Assembly: GCF_014646335.1 (NCBI RefSeq)
Contig: NZ_BMNG01000004.1
Coordinates: forward strand, 500,638 to 564,637
Reading direction: 5' to 3'
DNA length: 64,000 nt
Source: Streptomyces lasiicapitis
GTDB taxonomy: Bacteria; Actinomycetota; Actinomycetes; Streptomycetales; Streptomycetaceae
Below, one piece after another: positions 1 through 8,114 of this stretch; within the stretch, counting starts at the first letter, position 1, and each line of letters starts with the position of its first letter. Both the position numbers and the translations under genes were made by a program. The notes under the pieces were generated by a model. It saw only the letters and a program-made list of their open reading frames with translations. It had not been told where the DNA came from and searched no databases.

Positions 1-32
1 TGTTGACGGCCCTGATGCGGAACGAGGACATC

Positions 33-545
33 ATGGTGGATGTGGCCCAAGGAGGGCTGGTCGTAGGCGTGGACGGCTCGGCTGCCGCCCTCGCGGCTCT
101 GCGTTGGTCGGCCACGAAGGCCCGGCTGCTGCGGGCTCCGCTCGTGGTCGTCCACGCCTGGCAGCCGACCGCGGTCCTGCGAGCGCCTTATGCCCCTGCT
201 GCGGGACGGCGCACGCCGGAACAGGAACACGCTTGTGCCACCGCGACGCTGGAGGAGGCCGTGGCCGAACTCCTTGAGGCGGACCCGGGCGTCGACTTCG
301 TTCCCCTGCTGGATTGCGGCCCGGCCGAGCGGATTCTGCTGCGCCACAGCTCGGAAGCTCTGCTGCTCGCGCTAGGCCGCAAGCCCCTCAGGGACGTCTC
401 CGGGCCCGTGCTCGGCGCGGTCACGCGGGCTTGCCTGCGGTACGCGGTGTGCCCAGTGGTCACCGTGCCCGAGCTGCGCTCCTCCGGAGATCAAGCTCCT
501 CCGCGGTTCGCACCGGAGACGGCAGTGGGTCTGGAACGTGCCTGA
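33..545 (+). CDS. Single-domain universal stress protein
   Basis: The 170-residue protein has one UspA fold: a beta-1 GVDGS nucleotide-contact motif near residue 13, a VVHAW second strand, and a C-terminal VTRACLRYAVCPVVTVPE stretch. The start at 33 is chosen because a GAGG ribosome site lies 5 bases upstream; ATG 15 and TTG 3 are in-frame alternatives. The C-terminal loop (LGRKPLRDVSGPVLGAVT) does not follow the ATP-binding Gly-x2-Gly-x9-Gly-Ser pattern and resembles the second domain of the two-domain USPs in this window. ATP binding is therefore doubtful. It is the first of six USP genes here. The gene upstream lies outside the window, so its operon is unknown. Confidence 0.85.
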   Translation: MVDVAQGGLVVGVDGSAAALAALRWSATKARLLRAPLVVVHAWQPTAVLRAPYAPAAGRRTPEQEHACATATLEEAVAELLEADPGVDFVPLLDCGPAERILLRHSSEALLLALGRKPLRDVSGPVLGAVTRACLRYAVCPVVTVPELRSSGDQAPPRFAPETAVGLERA

Positions 546-616
546 ACGCGCCGTTGGCTGCTTCCCCAGTCGCGAAGGGCGACCCGGCAAGGGCAACCCG
601 AAAGACCCCGGGGCAG

Positions 617-630
617 GGGCCAGGTGGCCC
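617..630. promoter_or_regulatory. GC palindrome, candidate OsdR/DevR-type box
   Basis: GGGCCAGGTGGCCC is a perfect 6-2-6 inverted repeat, and the outer bases extend it to CAGGGGCCAGGTGGCCCCTG. Its centre is 60 bp upstream of the USP start at 684. It matches the palindrome architecture found before many other units of the island. Its role as regulator binding site is inference. Confidence 0.5.
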
Positions 631-683
631 CTGCACAGCCGGCCTCGGTGACGCGACGCTTGCGACAAGAGGGGGTGACGACG

Positions 684-1580
684 ATGGTCCGACCCATCGT
701 GGTGGGCCTTGACGGCTCACGTGAGAGCGTTTGTGCCGCACACTGGGCGGCTCGCGAGGCGGTACGCCGCGGTCTCCCGCTGCGTCTGATGCACGCCTGG
801 GAAGGGATGCCGAAGGACACGGAACCCGTGAGCCTGCCGGAGTTGAAGGTTCCACAGAGCCGTGCGCGAGCGATCCTGCACGGTGCCGTGGACCAGGTGC
901 GCGCTCGGTGTCCGAGCGTGCGTCTGACCGCCGAGCCGATCGGACGGCCGCCTGTGCCGGCGCTCGTGGCCGAGGCGGAGTCCGCGGAGCTGCTGGTCCT
1001 GGGCAGCCAGGGCTTCGGCGGTCTGGGCGGCCTCCTCGCGGGGTCGGTCGCCATGGCCGTGGTGGCTCGCGCGCGGATGCCGGTGGTACTGGTGCGCGCG
1101 GGCTTCGCAGCCGTCGACGAGCACGTGCCGAACGGCGACGGGCAGGCCTCGGCCGGCAATCCGTACCGACCGGTGGCGCTGGCCCTCGACCTGACGCACG
1201 ACTGCCACGCGCTGCTCGACTTCGCCTTCGAGGCCGCGCGGCACCGCGCCGCTCCGCTGCACGCCGTGTACGCGTGGAGGCTTCCTCACACCCACACCGA
1301 CACGGACGAACAGGGGCACGTGCCGGGCCGGTGGGACGCCGAGTGGGCCCTGGACAGTGTGCTCGACCCGTGGCGCGACAAATACCCCGACGTCACCGTC
1401 CACGCGGAGGCGGAGCACACGCGCCCCGTCCACGCCGTGCTGCGGGCCGCGGAACACGCCGGCCTTCTCGTCCTCGGCCGTGAGGTACGCCGCGGCGCCG
1501 TGGGCGGCCGCACGGGCCACGTCACGCGCATGGCCATCCAACACGTCAGTTGCCCCATCGCCGTCGTCGCTCACGAATGA
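684..1580 (+). CDS. Tandem-domain universal stress protein
   Basis: The 298-residue protein has two UspA domains, about residues 1-140 and 155-298. Domain 1 starts IVVGLDGS and carries a canonical ATP-binding loop (LGSQGFGGLGGLLAGSV, Gly-x2-Gly-x9-Gly-Ser). Domain 2 has the variant GREVRRGAVGGRTGHVTRMA, without the Gly-Ser. An AGAGGGGG ribosome site lies 8 bases before ATG 684. The GAPDH gene follows 85 bases downstream on the same strand, so the two are probably co-transcribed. USPs of this kind are induced by hypoxia and stationary phase in actinobacteria; the specific ligand or partner is unknown. Confidence 0.9.
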   Translation: MVRPIVVGLDGSRESVCAAHWAAREAVRRGLPLRLMHAWEGMPKDTEPVSLPELKVPQSRARAILHGAVDQVRARCPSVRLTAEPIGRPPVPALVAEAESAELLVLGSQGFGGLGGLLAGSVAMAVVARARMPVVLVRAGFAAVDEHVPNGDGQASAGNPYRPVALALDLTHDCHALLDFAFEAARHRAAPLHAVYAWRLPHTHTDTDEQGHVPGRWDAEWALDSVLDPWRDKYPDVTVHAEAEHTRPVHAVLRAAEHAGLLVLGREVRRGAVGGRTGHVTRMAIQHVSCPIAVVAHE

Positions 1581-1665
1581 GCCGCCCACGGGTGATCCGC
1601 GAAGCGCGGTTCATCCGACGACGAGCCGTGGACCTCACGGCCACCACGACCCCAAGGAGCCGCAC

Positions 1666-2670
1666 ATGACCGTCCGCGTAGGCATCAACGGATTCGGCCG
1701 TATCGGCCGCACCTACCTGCGCTGCGCCCTGGAGCGCGGCTCGGACGTCGAGGTCGTCGCCGTCAACGACATAGCCCCGGTGGGGACGATGGCACATCTG
1801 CTGGAGTACGACTCGACGTACGGCAGGCTCCGGGAAGACATCGCGCACGATGACGCGTCGATCATTGTGGGCGGACACCGCGTCGCGGTCACGGCGGAAC
1901 GCGACCCGGCCGCGCTGGACTGGCGCGCAGAACGCGTGGACGTGGTCGTCGAATCCACGGGCCGCTTCCGCGACCGCGATGCGGCAGCCCTGCACCTCAA
2001 GGGCGGCGCCCGCAAGGTGCTGCTCTCCGCCCCTGGCAAGGGAGTTGACGCCACCGTCGTCATGGGCGTCAACCACGGCACGTACGACCCAGGACGGCAC
2101 CAGATCGTCTCCGCCGCCTCCTGCACCACCAACTGCGTCGTCCCGATGGTGAAGGTCCTGCACGAGCGCTTCGGCATCGCCCGCGGCCTGATGACCACGG
2201 TGCACGGATACACCAACGACCAGGCACTGCTGGACGGCCCGCACAAGGACCTCCGCCGGGCCCGGTCCGCGGCTCTCAGCATCATCCCCACCAGTACCGG
2301 CGCGGCCCGCGCCGTCGGCGCCATCGTGCCCGACCTTGACGGGGCCCTGAACGGACTCGCGCTGCGCGTGCCCGTGGAGGACGGCTCACTGACCGACCTC
2401 ACCGTGGTGCTGCGGCGGGAGACGACCGCCGAGGAGATCAACGCGGCGTTCGACGAGGCGGCCTCTGGTGAACTGTCCGGCATCCTGCGCGTATCACAGG
2501 CCCCGATCGTCTCCCGCGATGTCATCGGTGACCCCGCCTCATGCGTGTTCGACTCCGCACTCACGCAGGCCCACGGCGACTTGGCGAAGGTCTTCGGCTG
2601 GTACGACAACGAATGGGGCTACACCAACCGACTGCACGACCTGACCGAGTACGTGGCCGAACGGCTGTAA
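1666..2670 (+). CDS. gap: Glyceraldehyde-3-phosphate dehydrogenase, type I
   Basis: This 334-residue enzyme converts glyceraldehyde 3-phosphate, phosphate and NAD+ to 1,3-bisphosphoglycerate in the cytoplasm. The Rossmann motif GINGFGRIGR is at residues 5-14, and the catalytic motif SAASCTTNC is complete. The C-terminal WYDNEWGYTNR signature is intact and the length is typical. AAGGAG lies 6 bases before ATG 1666. The neighbours are two USP genes, with the next USP only 24 bases downstream. The gene is therefore likely a stress-specific second GAPDH rather than the housekeeping gene of the gap-pgk-tpi operon. No palindromic box precedes it, so it probably depends on the promoter upstream of 684. 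Confidence 0.95.
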   Translation: MTVRVGINGFGRIGRTYLRCALERGSDVEVVAVNDIAPVGTMAHLLEYDSTYGRLREDIAHDDASIIVGGHRVAVTAERDPAALDWRAERVDVVVESTGRFRDRDAAALHLKGGARKVLLSAPGKGVDATVVMGVNHGTYDPGRHQIVSAASCTTNCVVPMVKVLHERFGIARGLMTTVHGYTNDQALLDGPHKDLRRARSAALSIIPTSTGAARAVGAIVPDLDGALNGLALRVPVEDGSLTDLTVVLRRETTAEEINAAFDEAASGELSGILRVSQAPIVSRDVIGDPASCVFDSALTQAHGDLAKVFGWYDNEWGYTNRLHDLTEYVAERL

Positions 2671-2694
2671 GCGGCAACCAAGGAGGCGCGTGCC

Positions 2695-3540
2695 ATGGAA
2701 CGGACTCTGTGCAGCGGCGTGGACGGATCGCCTGAGAGCCTCGCCGCGGCCCGGTGGGCGGCGGAGGAGGCCGTCCTCCGCGATGCCCGGCTGCACTTGA
2801 TCCATGCAGGGGGCCAAGGGCCGAAGGGGCCGGCAGGCGCCATCGCGCGGCGCCGCGCCCGGCAGATCCTTGATGAGGCCGAGGAGCAGGTGAGGTCGGT
2901 GTGCCCGTCGGTGCGGCTGACCGACGAGCACGCCGAGGGTCCGGCAACGGCCGCTCTGCTGCGGGCGGGTGACGACGCTGTCATGATGGTGCTCGGCTCA
3001 CGAGGTCTGAGCGCGGTCACGGGGTTGTTCGTCGGGTCGGTCGCACAGGGTGTCGTCGCACGTGCCACTCGCCCGGCTGTACTCGTACGAGTCGCGGAAC
3101 GGCAGCCCGATGGCGCCGTGGTCCTGGGCATCGACGTGACGGAACCGTGCGACGAGGTCATCGAGTTCGCTTTCTCCTCGGCCCTTGTGCGCCGTGCGCC
3201 GTTGCACGTGGTGCACGCGTGGAGCGATCCGTCCCCCGCAAGCATCGGCCCCGGCGAGATCGCCCTGGCGGAGCAGCCGAAACAGGTGCAGGAGTGGGAG
3301 GGGTTCGTCGACGCCGTCCTGCAGCCGTGGCGTTTGAAGCACCCTGATGTCGCTGTCACGGAGACCGTCGAGAAGGGGCGCTCCGCGCCCATGCTGCTGG
3401 ACGCCGCAGCCGGTGCCGGGCTGCTCGTCGTCGGCAGGCGGGTGCGGGAACGCCCGCGCATCGGCCCACAGACCGGGCCCGTGACCCATCACGTGATCCA
3501 CCATGCGACATGTCCCGTGGCGGTCGTGCCGCACTTGTAG
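2695..3540 (+). CDS. Tandem-domain universal stress protein
   Basis: The protein is 281 residues and has two UspA domains. Domain 1 (CSGVDGSPESLAAARWA at the N-terminus) keeps the ATP loop LGSRGLSAVTGLFVGSV. Domain 2 ends GPVTHHVIHHATCPVAVVPHL, with the VTH...HH signature shared by the second domains of the other USPs here. AAGGAGG lies 9 bases upstream of the ATG. The gene sits 24 bases behind gap, so co-transcription is likely. The segment between the first strands is shorter than in its paralogues (GGQGPKGPAG replaces the long loop), a modest local deletion. The role is inferred from the family: a stress-associated nucleotide-binding protein. Confidence 0.9.
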   Translation: MERTLCSGVDGSPESLAAARWAAEEAVLRDARLHLIHAGGQGPKGPAGAIARRRARQILDEAEEQVRSVCPSVRLTDEHAEGPATAALLRAGDDAVMMVLGSRGLSAVTGLFVGSVAQGVVARATRPAVLVRVAERQPDGAVVLGIDVTEPCDEVIEFAFSSALVRRAPLHVVHAWSDPSPASIGPGEIALAEQPKQVQEWEGFVDAVLQPWRLKHPDVAVTETVEKGRSAPMLLDAAAGAGLLVVGRRVRERPRIGPQTGPVTHHVIHHATCPVAVVPHL

Positions 3541-3761
3541 CTCGTCGGCCGCCGAGCCCAGACGGTGACTCCAGCGAAGTCACAGGGCAAGAACTGGCAG
3601 GATATCGACGGCCGATCCTGGATGTTGGCAACAGGTCTTGGCCAACGTGACTACTACCCGTATGCGAATCCTCTCGTAGGGATTGATCGACCGGTACGGT
3701 GAGAGAAAGGAGCGTGGCTGCCGAGCCGCACTTTGGCTGCGGGATCCGGTCGGAGGTAGCG

Positions 3762-5495
3762 GTGAGTGGGGAAGCGCACATGGGACCCGACCAGCACCTG
3801 CCCAAGCTGCGCCTTGACGATTTGCTGGACGAGCTGCAGGCGCGGATCGACGCCGCACGAGGTACGCAGGATCGAGTGCACAGCCTGCTGGAGGCGGTGC
3901 TCTCGGTGGGCCGGGAGCTCGGACTGCCGCAGGTGCTGCGGCGCATCGTCGAGGCCGCGGTCGTCCTGGTGGACGCCGACTATGGTGCACTCGGCGTGAT
4001 CGGCGACGACAGCAAGCTCTCGCAGTTCCTGACGGTCGGCATCGACGACGAGCGGCGCGCACGGATTGGTGATCTGCCCAGCGGGCATGGAATTCTCGGC
4101 GAACTGATCCGGCATCCGCAGCCGTTGCGCCTGCCGGAGCTCTCCGAGCATCCCGCGTCCCACGGCTTTCCGGCGGAACACCCGCCGATGCATTCGTTCC
4201 TGGGTGTTCCCATCCGGGTGCGCGACCAGGTCTTCGGCAATCTGTACCTCACGGAGAAGCGGGGCGCCACCGAGTTCGATGCCGAGGACGAGGCGGTGCT
4301 CTCGACCCTGGCGGTGGCGGCGGGTGTCGCCATCGAGAACGCGCGGTTGTACGAGGAGGCCCGCCTGCGCGAGCGCTGGCTGCGGGCCAGTGCGGAGGTG
4401 ACCAGCACCCTGCTGTCCGGGGAGCCCGGCACGAGGGTCCTGGAACTGATCGTCGAGCAGGCCCGTGACATCGTCTCGGCCGATGTGGGGATGATCGCGG
4501 AGTACGTCGCCAGAACCGAGGAGCTGCGGCCGCTGCTCGCCGTCGGCACGGACGCGGAGCGGCGCAGCGGCCTGCGGCTCTCCGCCCAGGACGGCTTCGT
4601 CGGTGCCGCCCTCACCACATCTGAGCCGGTGGTGAGCCTCGACATCCGGCATGACGCCCGCACCAGCGCGGATGCCGCGGAGTGGGCCGGGCTCGGCCCG
4701 GTCGTGGCCGTGCCGCTCGGCGCCGGCGGAAAGGCCCGTGGCGTGCTGCTGCTCGGGCGGACAGCGGGGAAGACGCCCTTCCCGGGCGCCGACACCGGGC
4801 CCTTGCTAGGCTTTGCAGGGCAAGCGGCGCTGGCACTCGAACTCGCCGAACGGCGTCAGGACGCCGAACAGGTCGCCCTCTTGCAGGACCGCGACCGGAT
4901 CGCCCGCGACTTGCACGATCTGGCCATTCAGCGACTGTTCGCCGCCGGGATGACGTTGCAGAGCACTCAGCGGTTCGTGGACCATCCGCAGGCTGCCGAG
5001 CGGCTGTCACGCACCGTCGACGACCTCGACGACACCATCAAGATCATCCGATCCACCATCTTCGGCCTGCGCAGGCACGGCCACGGAGCAGCCGACGAGC
5101 AAGGCCTGCGGGCCCGCGTCGCAGAGACGGTCAGTACCTCGACCGCGTCGCTCGGGTTCGCTCCCGCGCTGCGGATCGAAGGCCTCGTCGAAACAGACGT
5201 ACCGGCGGACGTCGCCGACCACACGCTCGCGGTCCTCAGCGAGGCGCTCAGCAACGTCGCCCGGCACTCGAAGGCGTCATCCGTGGACATCCACCTGCGG
5301 TGCACCGGCGACGAGTTGACCCTCGCCGTCGCGGACAACGGCTGCGGCATTCCGGACGGGGCCGCCCGGAGCGGGCTGGCCAACATGGCGGACCGGGCCC
5401 GCACGCTCGGCGGAGAGCTGACGCTCGGTGAACGGCCCGAAGGCGGCGGGACACGGCTGCTGTGGCGCGTGCCGACGAGTTCAGGGAAGGCTTGA
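3762..5495 (+). CDS. osdK: GAF-GAF sensor histidine kinase, DevS/DosS (OsdK) type
   Basis: The order in this 577-residue protein is a short coiled N-terminus, GAF-A (about 45-195), GAF-B (about 215-365), HisKA_3 dimerisation/phosphoacceptor helix and HATPase_c. The phosphoacceptor is His385 in DRIARDLHDLAIQRLFA; the N-box (SEALSNVARHSKAS), the DNGCGIPDG loop and GLANMADRA are present. There is no membrane segment, so sensing is cytoplasmic. GAF-A keeps the EHPPM motif (His140) in a loop very like mycobacterial DevS, whose GAF-A binds haem through a histidine. Haem sensing of O2, NO or CO is therefore plausible, but the residue alignment is from memory. GTG 3762 has GGAGG 5 bases upstream; ATG 3780 is the alternative. 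The 3' end overlaps the convergent nitroreductase by 15 bp. The likely partner is the regulator at 6634-7335. Confidence 0.88.
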   Translation: MSGEAHMGPDQHLPKLRLDDLLDELQARIDAARGTQDRVHSLLEAVLSVGRELGLPQVLRRIVEAAVVLVDADYGALGVIGDDSKLSQFLTVGIDDERRARIGDLPSGHGILGELIRHPQPLRLPELSEHPASHGFPAEHPPMHSFLGVPIRVRDQVFGNLYLTEKRGATEFDAEDEAVLSTLAVAAGVAIENARLYEEARLRERWLRASAEVTSTLLSGEPGTRVLELIVEQARDIVSADVGMIAEYVARTEELRPLLAVGTDAERRSGLRLSAQDGFVGAALTTSEPVVSLDIRHDARTSADAAEWAGLGPVVAVPLGAGGKARGVLLLGRTAGKTPFPGADTGPLLGFAGQAALALELAERRQDAEQVALLQDRDRIARDLHDLAIQRLFAAGMTLQSTQRFVDHPQAAERLSRTVDDLDDTIKIIRSTIFGLRRHGHGAADEQGLRARVAETVSTSTASLGFAPALRIEGLVETDVPADVADHTLAVLSEALSNVARHSKASSVDIHLRCTGDELTLAVADNGCGIPDGAARSGLANMADRARTLGGELTLGERPEGGGTRLLWRVPTSSGKA

Positions 5496-6503
5496 GAACC
5501 TGCTGGGACGGGGTGAAAGTCCGCTGTCGTCGAGCACCTGACGCGCCGTGAGACGTGGGGTCGGCGGCCCCTCCGGACCGTACCCGAGGCGGATCACCAT
5601 TTGGGTGTGCTCCGGACGGTCGCCCTGCTCGCCCGCCAGGCGCTCACGCAGGTCCGGCCACTCCAGTGCCTGATGCAGCAGCGAAGCGCGTACGCCGTGT
5701 GCAGTGGCCACCAACAGGACGCGTTCGAGGGCCTGTCCGGCCCGCAGCCAGTCCACCCGCCGGTCGTGGGCGGTGGACAGCACGGAGATCGAAGGGCGCT
5801 TCTCGAAGGGGCGGCTGACGAGCACGGCCGGATGCCGGTGGGCGCCGAAGTCCCGCATCGGAATCCGCTCGCGGGCGTCCTGCTGCCCCAGAGCCGCGGG
5901 CGGTACGCCGAGGCCCGTGCCGTCGATGCCGTGCACCAGGCGGCGGCTCTCCGCGGCCCGCCCGGCATCGGCGGTGGTAAGGCGCTCCGCCTCGCGCGTG
6001 AGCTGGAGAAGACGGTCCGTCCCGGCCGGACCCGGGTGGGTGAGCAGAGTGCCCTCTGCGTGCGCGGCCACGGCGAGCTCGCCCAGCAACGTGTGGGGCA
6101 GCGGCCGCCCGGAGAAGGGGAACCGGCTGCTGTGCCGGCGCCACAGAGCGTCGTACAGAGCCGACAGGCGCGTCGGCCGGCCCGTGACGGCGCTGCCGAG
6201 GGGCACGACGGCCAACAGGTCCGGCTCGGCGGGTCGGGGCAGCAGCCGGGCCACCGGGGTCCAGCCGAAGTGTGCCACCGCCACCCGGAGGTTGAAGACC
6301 GCACAGCCGACGGACAGGTGCAGGGCCCGGCCATGCGGATCGATGTGGCGCAGCCCGTGCCGCTCCACGGCACGGATCTCCAGAGCGACGTCGTCCGGAT
6401 CGAGCCGGAAGCGCCACGGCTGACTGTTGTGGATCGAGGGTGCGGCCACGGCTGCGGCGACCAGGGTTTCGAGCGTGGACGCGTCCAGCACGGCAGCACA
6501 CAT
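5481..6503 (-). CDS. Acg-like nitroreductase-fold protein
   Basis: This 340-residue protein belongs to the Acg (Rv2032-like) branch of the nitroreductase superfamily. The FMN-site N-terminus (AAPSIHNSQPWRF) is near residue 20, and a second half-repeat carries the AGQALERVLLVATAHGVRASL helix and a C-terminal VIRLGYGPEG strand. In mycobacteria this family is a DevR-dependent hypoxia marker that binds or sequesters FMN rather than acting as a classical nitroreductase. The start has GGGAGG 8 bases upstream. It is transcribed towards and overlaps the sensor-kinase 3' end, and its own twin palindromes lie about 100 bp upstream. The catalytic activity is unknown. Confidence 0.85.
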   Translation of the reverse strand: MCAAVLDASTLETLVAAAVAAPSIHNSQPWRFRLDPDDVALEIRAVERHGLRHIDPHGRALHLSVGCAVFNLRVAVAHFGWTPVARLLPRPAEPDLLAVVPLGSAVTGRPTRLSALYDALWRRHSSRFPFSGRPLPHTLLGELAVAAHAEGTLLTHPGPAGTDRLLQLTREAERLTTADAGRAAESRRLVHGIDGTGLGVPPAALGQQDARERIPMRDFGAHRHPAVLVSRPFEKRPSISVLSTAHDRRVDWLRAGQALERVLLVATAHGVRASLLHQALEWPDLRERLAGEQGDRPEHTQMVIRLGYGPEGPPTPRLTARQVLDDSGLSPRPSRFSSLP

Positions 6504-6592
6504 CAGGAATTCCTCCCCGCCCGTACCGACGATTCGGCGGGGCGATGCGGTGAGCAGATCCAGCGTGGCGTCCGCAGCCGACGGCGGGGCAG

Positions 6593-6626
6593 GGGCCGTT
6601 CGACCTCGGGTGCTGCCGTACGGCCC
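6593..6626. promoter_or_regulatory. Twin GC palindromes upstream of nitroreductase
   Basis: GGGCCGTTCGACCT (6593-6606) and CTGCCGTACGGCCC (6613-6626) both fit a 6-2-6 inverted-repeat layout. Their centres are exactly 20 bp apart, two helical turns. They lie 90-120 bp upstream of the nitroreductase start at 6503. Paired sites at this spacing are typical of DevR/DosR promoters. Function is inferred. Confidence 0.55.
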
Positions 6627-6633
6627 CGCGGCG

Positions 6634-7335
6634 TCACTTCGTGGGTGGCCGCCGGGGCTCTGGCTGTTCCAGCTGCGAGGCGAGGACCGCGGCCTGTACG
6701 CGGCGGTGCACGCCGAGCTTGGCCAGGAGCCGGGAGATGTGGTTCTTGACGGTCTTCTCCGAGAGGTAGAGGCGCTTGCCGATCTCCCGGTTGGTGAGAC
6801 CCTCCCCGATGAGCGTGAGGATGTCGCGCTCCCGGGACGAGAGGCCGACCAGTTCGGGCGCCACGGACGAAGTGTCGCTGGGCTCGGCGCGCAAGGAGCG
6901 CATCAGCCGGGCAGTCGTCTCCGGATCGAGCATCGACTGTCCCGAGGCAACCGTGCGTACTGCCGAGACGAGGTCGGAACCCTTGATCTGCTTGAGTACG
7001 TAGCCCGCGGCTCCGGCCATGATGGCGTCGAGGAGGGCGTCCTCGTCGTCGAAGGACGTCAGCATCAGGCAGGCCAGCTCCGGCATCCGACTGCGCAGCT
7101 CCCGGCAGACGGTCACACCGTCACCGTCCGGCAGGCGTACGTCGAGGACCGCCACGTGCGGACGCACCGCGGGACCTCGCACGAGTGCCTGCTCGACGGT
7201 GTCGGCGTCACCCACCACCGAGATGTCCGGCTCGGCCTCCAGGAGGTCGGCCAGACCGCGTCGGACGACCTCGTGGTCGTCCAGCAGGAAGACGCGGATC
7301 GGGTGTGACTCGGTGAAGGTGCGTGCCTCGCTCAT
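6634..7335 (-). CDS. osdR: NarL/LuxR-family response regulator, DevR (OsdR) type
   Basis: This 233-residue protein has a receiver domain (about 12-130: LLDDHE acidic pair, phospho-acceptor Asp in VLDVRLPDGDG, switch Lys in YVLKQIKGS). A linker and a GerE/LuxR HTH follow (LSSRERDILTLIGEGLTNRE, then LYLSEKTVKNHISRLLAKLG). The HTH closely resembles mycobacterial DevR, including the SEKTVKN recognition-helix segment. ATG 7335 is preceded by GAAGGG; an upstream in-frame extension has no support. It lies between the CBS protein and the nitroreductase on the same strand. The GAF histidine kinase 1.1 kb away is the probable partner. It is the best candidate for the factor that reads the palindromes of this island. 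Confidence 0.88.
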   Translation of the reverse strand: MSEARTFTESHPIRVFLLDDHEVVRRGLADLLEAEPDISVVGDADTVEQALVRGPAVRPHVAVLDVRLPDGDGVTVCRELRSRMPELACLMLTSFDDEDALLDAIMAGAAGYVLKQIKGSDLVSAVRTVASGQSMLDPETTARLMRSLRAEPSDTSSVAPELVGLSSRERDILTLIGEGLTNREIGKRLYLSEKTVKNHISRLLAKLGVHRRVQAAVLASQLEQPEPRRPPTK

Positions 7336-7414
7336 GTCGACCCTTCTTCCCCGGAGAACGACGGACTGCGGGCTGTCCGTCGCGACGATCATCACCCGCC
7401 CGGCCTTCGGCGCA

Positions 7415-8077
7415 CTAGGGCCGACCGGTCCCACCATCCTCGGTGGGCGCGAACTCCACGTCCACGACACCCTCCACCGCCCGAGCAAGACGGGCGGCCG
7501 CCGGAATCAGGTCCGGATCCCCGACGCGTCCTCTGACCGTCACGATCCCGCCGTGCACCTCGACCCATACGGATGAGCGGGGGCCGGGGAAGAGGTAGGA
7601 CACCACCTCGCGGCGGACTTCCTCCGCGATCTCCTCGTCGTCCCGCAGGAACACCTTTAGCAGATCCGCGCGGCTCACGATGCCCACCAGGAAGCCTTGT
7701 CCGTCGACGACCGGAAGGTGCTTGACCCTTGCCTGCGTCATGGTCCGCGCAGCTTCGGCCAGCGTCGTGTCGGGGCCCGCGGTGATGGCGGGCGAGGTCA
7801 TCAGGTCCCCGGCGGTCGTGCCGTCGGCCTTGGTGGTGTCGGCGAGCCGCCGCAGCCGCTCGCTGTGGTTGGGCGGGCTCTCGCGGAACGCGTGCTTGGG
7901 CAGGAGGTCGGTCGCGGACACGATTCCGGTGACGCGGCGGCCGCCGCCCAGCACAGGTAGGGCGCTCACGTGCTGGTCCCGCATGATGCGAACGATGTCC
8001 GTGAAGGACGTCGCGCGGCGCACGGTGACGGCGGATCGCGTCATGACGTCGCCCACGATGTGCGGGGTTCCGTGCAT
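7415..8077 (-). CDS. CBS-CBS-BON domain protein
   Basis: The protein is 220 residues. A CBS pair spans about residues 6-135 (VGDVMTRSAVTV and AGDLMTSPAITA open the two repeats). A C-terminal BON domain follows at about 150-212 (SVWVEVHGGIVTVRGRVGDPDLIPAA). CBS pairs bind adenosine nucleotides and report energy charge; BON domains bind lipid or protein surfaces. AGGAG precedes ATG 8077 by 7 bases. It sits between the cyclic-nucleotide-binding protein (upstream, 37 bases) and the response regulator (downstream), in the same direction. The last codons overlap a GC palindrome (7418-7431) that would serve the downstream regulator gene. Role: probable energy-status sensor of the stress island, not shown. 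Confidence 0.87.
   Translation of the reverse strand: MHGTPHIVGDVMTRSAVTVRRATSFTDIVRIMRDQHVSALPVLGGGRRVTGIVSATDLLPKHAFRESPPNHSERLRRLADTTKADGTTAGDLMTSPAITAGPDTTLAEAARTMTQARVKHLPVVDGQGFLVGIVSRADLLKVFLRDDEEIAEEVRREVVSYLFPGPRSSVWVEVHGGIVTVRGRVGDPDLIPAAARLARAVEGVVDVEFAPTEDGGTGRP
7418..7431. promoter_or_regulatory. GC palindrome upstream of response-regulator gene
   Basis: GGGCCGACCGGTCC is a 6-2-6 inverted repeat with one mismatched pair, centred 89 bp upstream of the regulator start at 7335. It lies inside the last codons of the CBS gene. If real, it would allow autoregulation of the regulator. Inference only. Confidence 0.45.
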
Positions 8078-8114
8078 GGCGGTCACTCCTGTGTGGAGTC
8101 CGGAGTGCAGGGGG

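Noticed and set aside
3541..3761. GC palindrome before the sensor-kinase gene
   Set aside because: The best candidate (around 3547-3560) matches only about half of the expected positions, so it was not listed; the kinase may not be in the proposed regulon.
5481..6503. Classical NfsA/NfsB nitroreductase
   Set aside because: The length, the half-repeat layout and the IHNSQPW start fit the Acg (Rv2032-like) group, which is not known to act as a typical nitroreductase.
6634..7488. Longer response regulator starting at 7488
   Set aside because: The added 51 residues have no family match and overlap the end of the CBS gene; ATG 7335 directly precedes the receiver domain.
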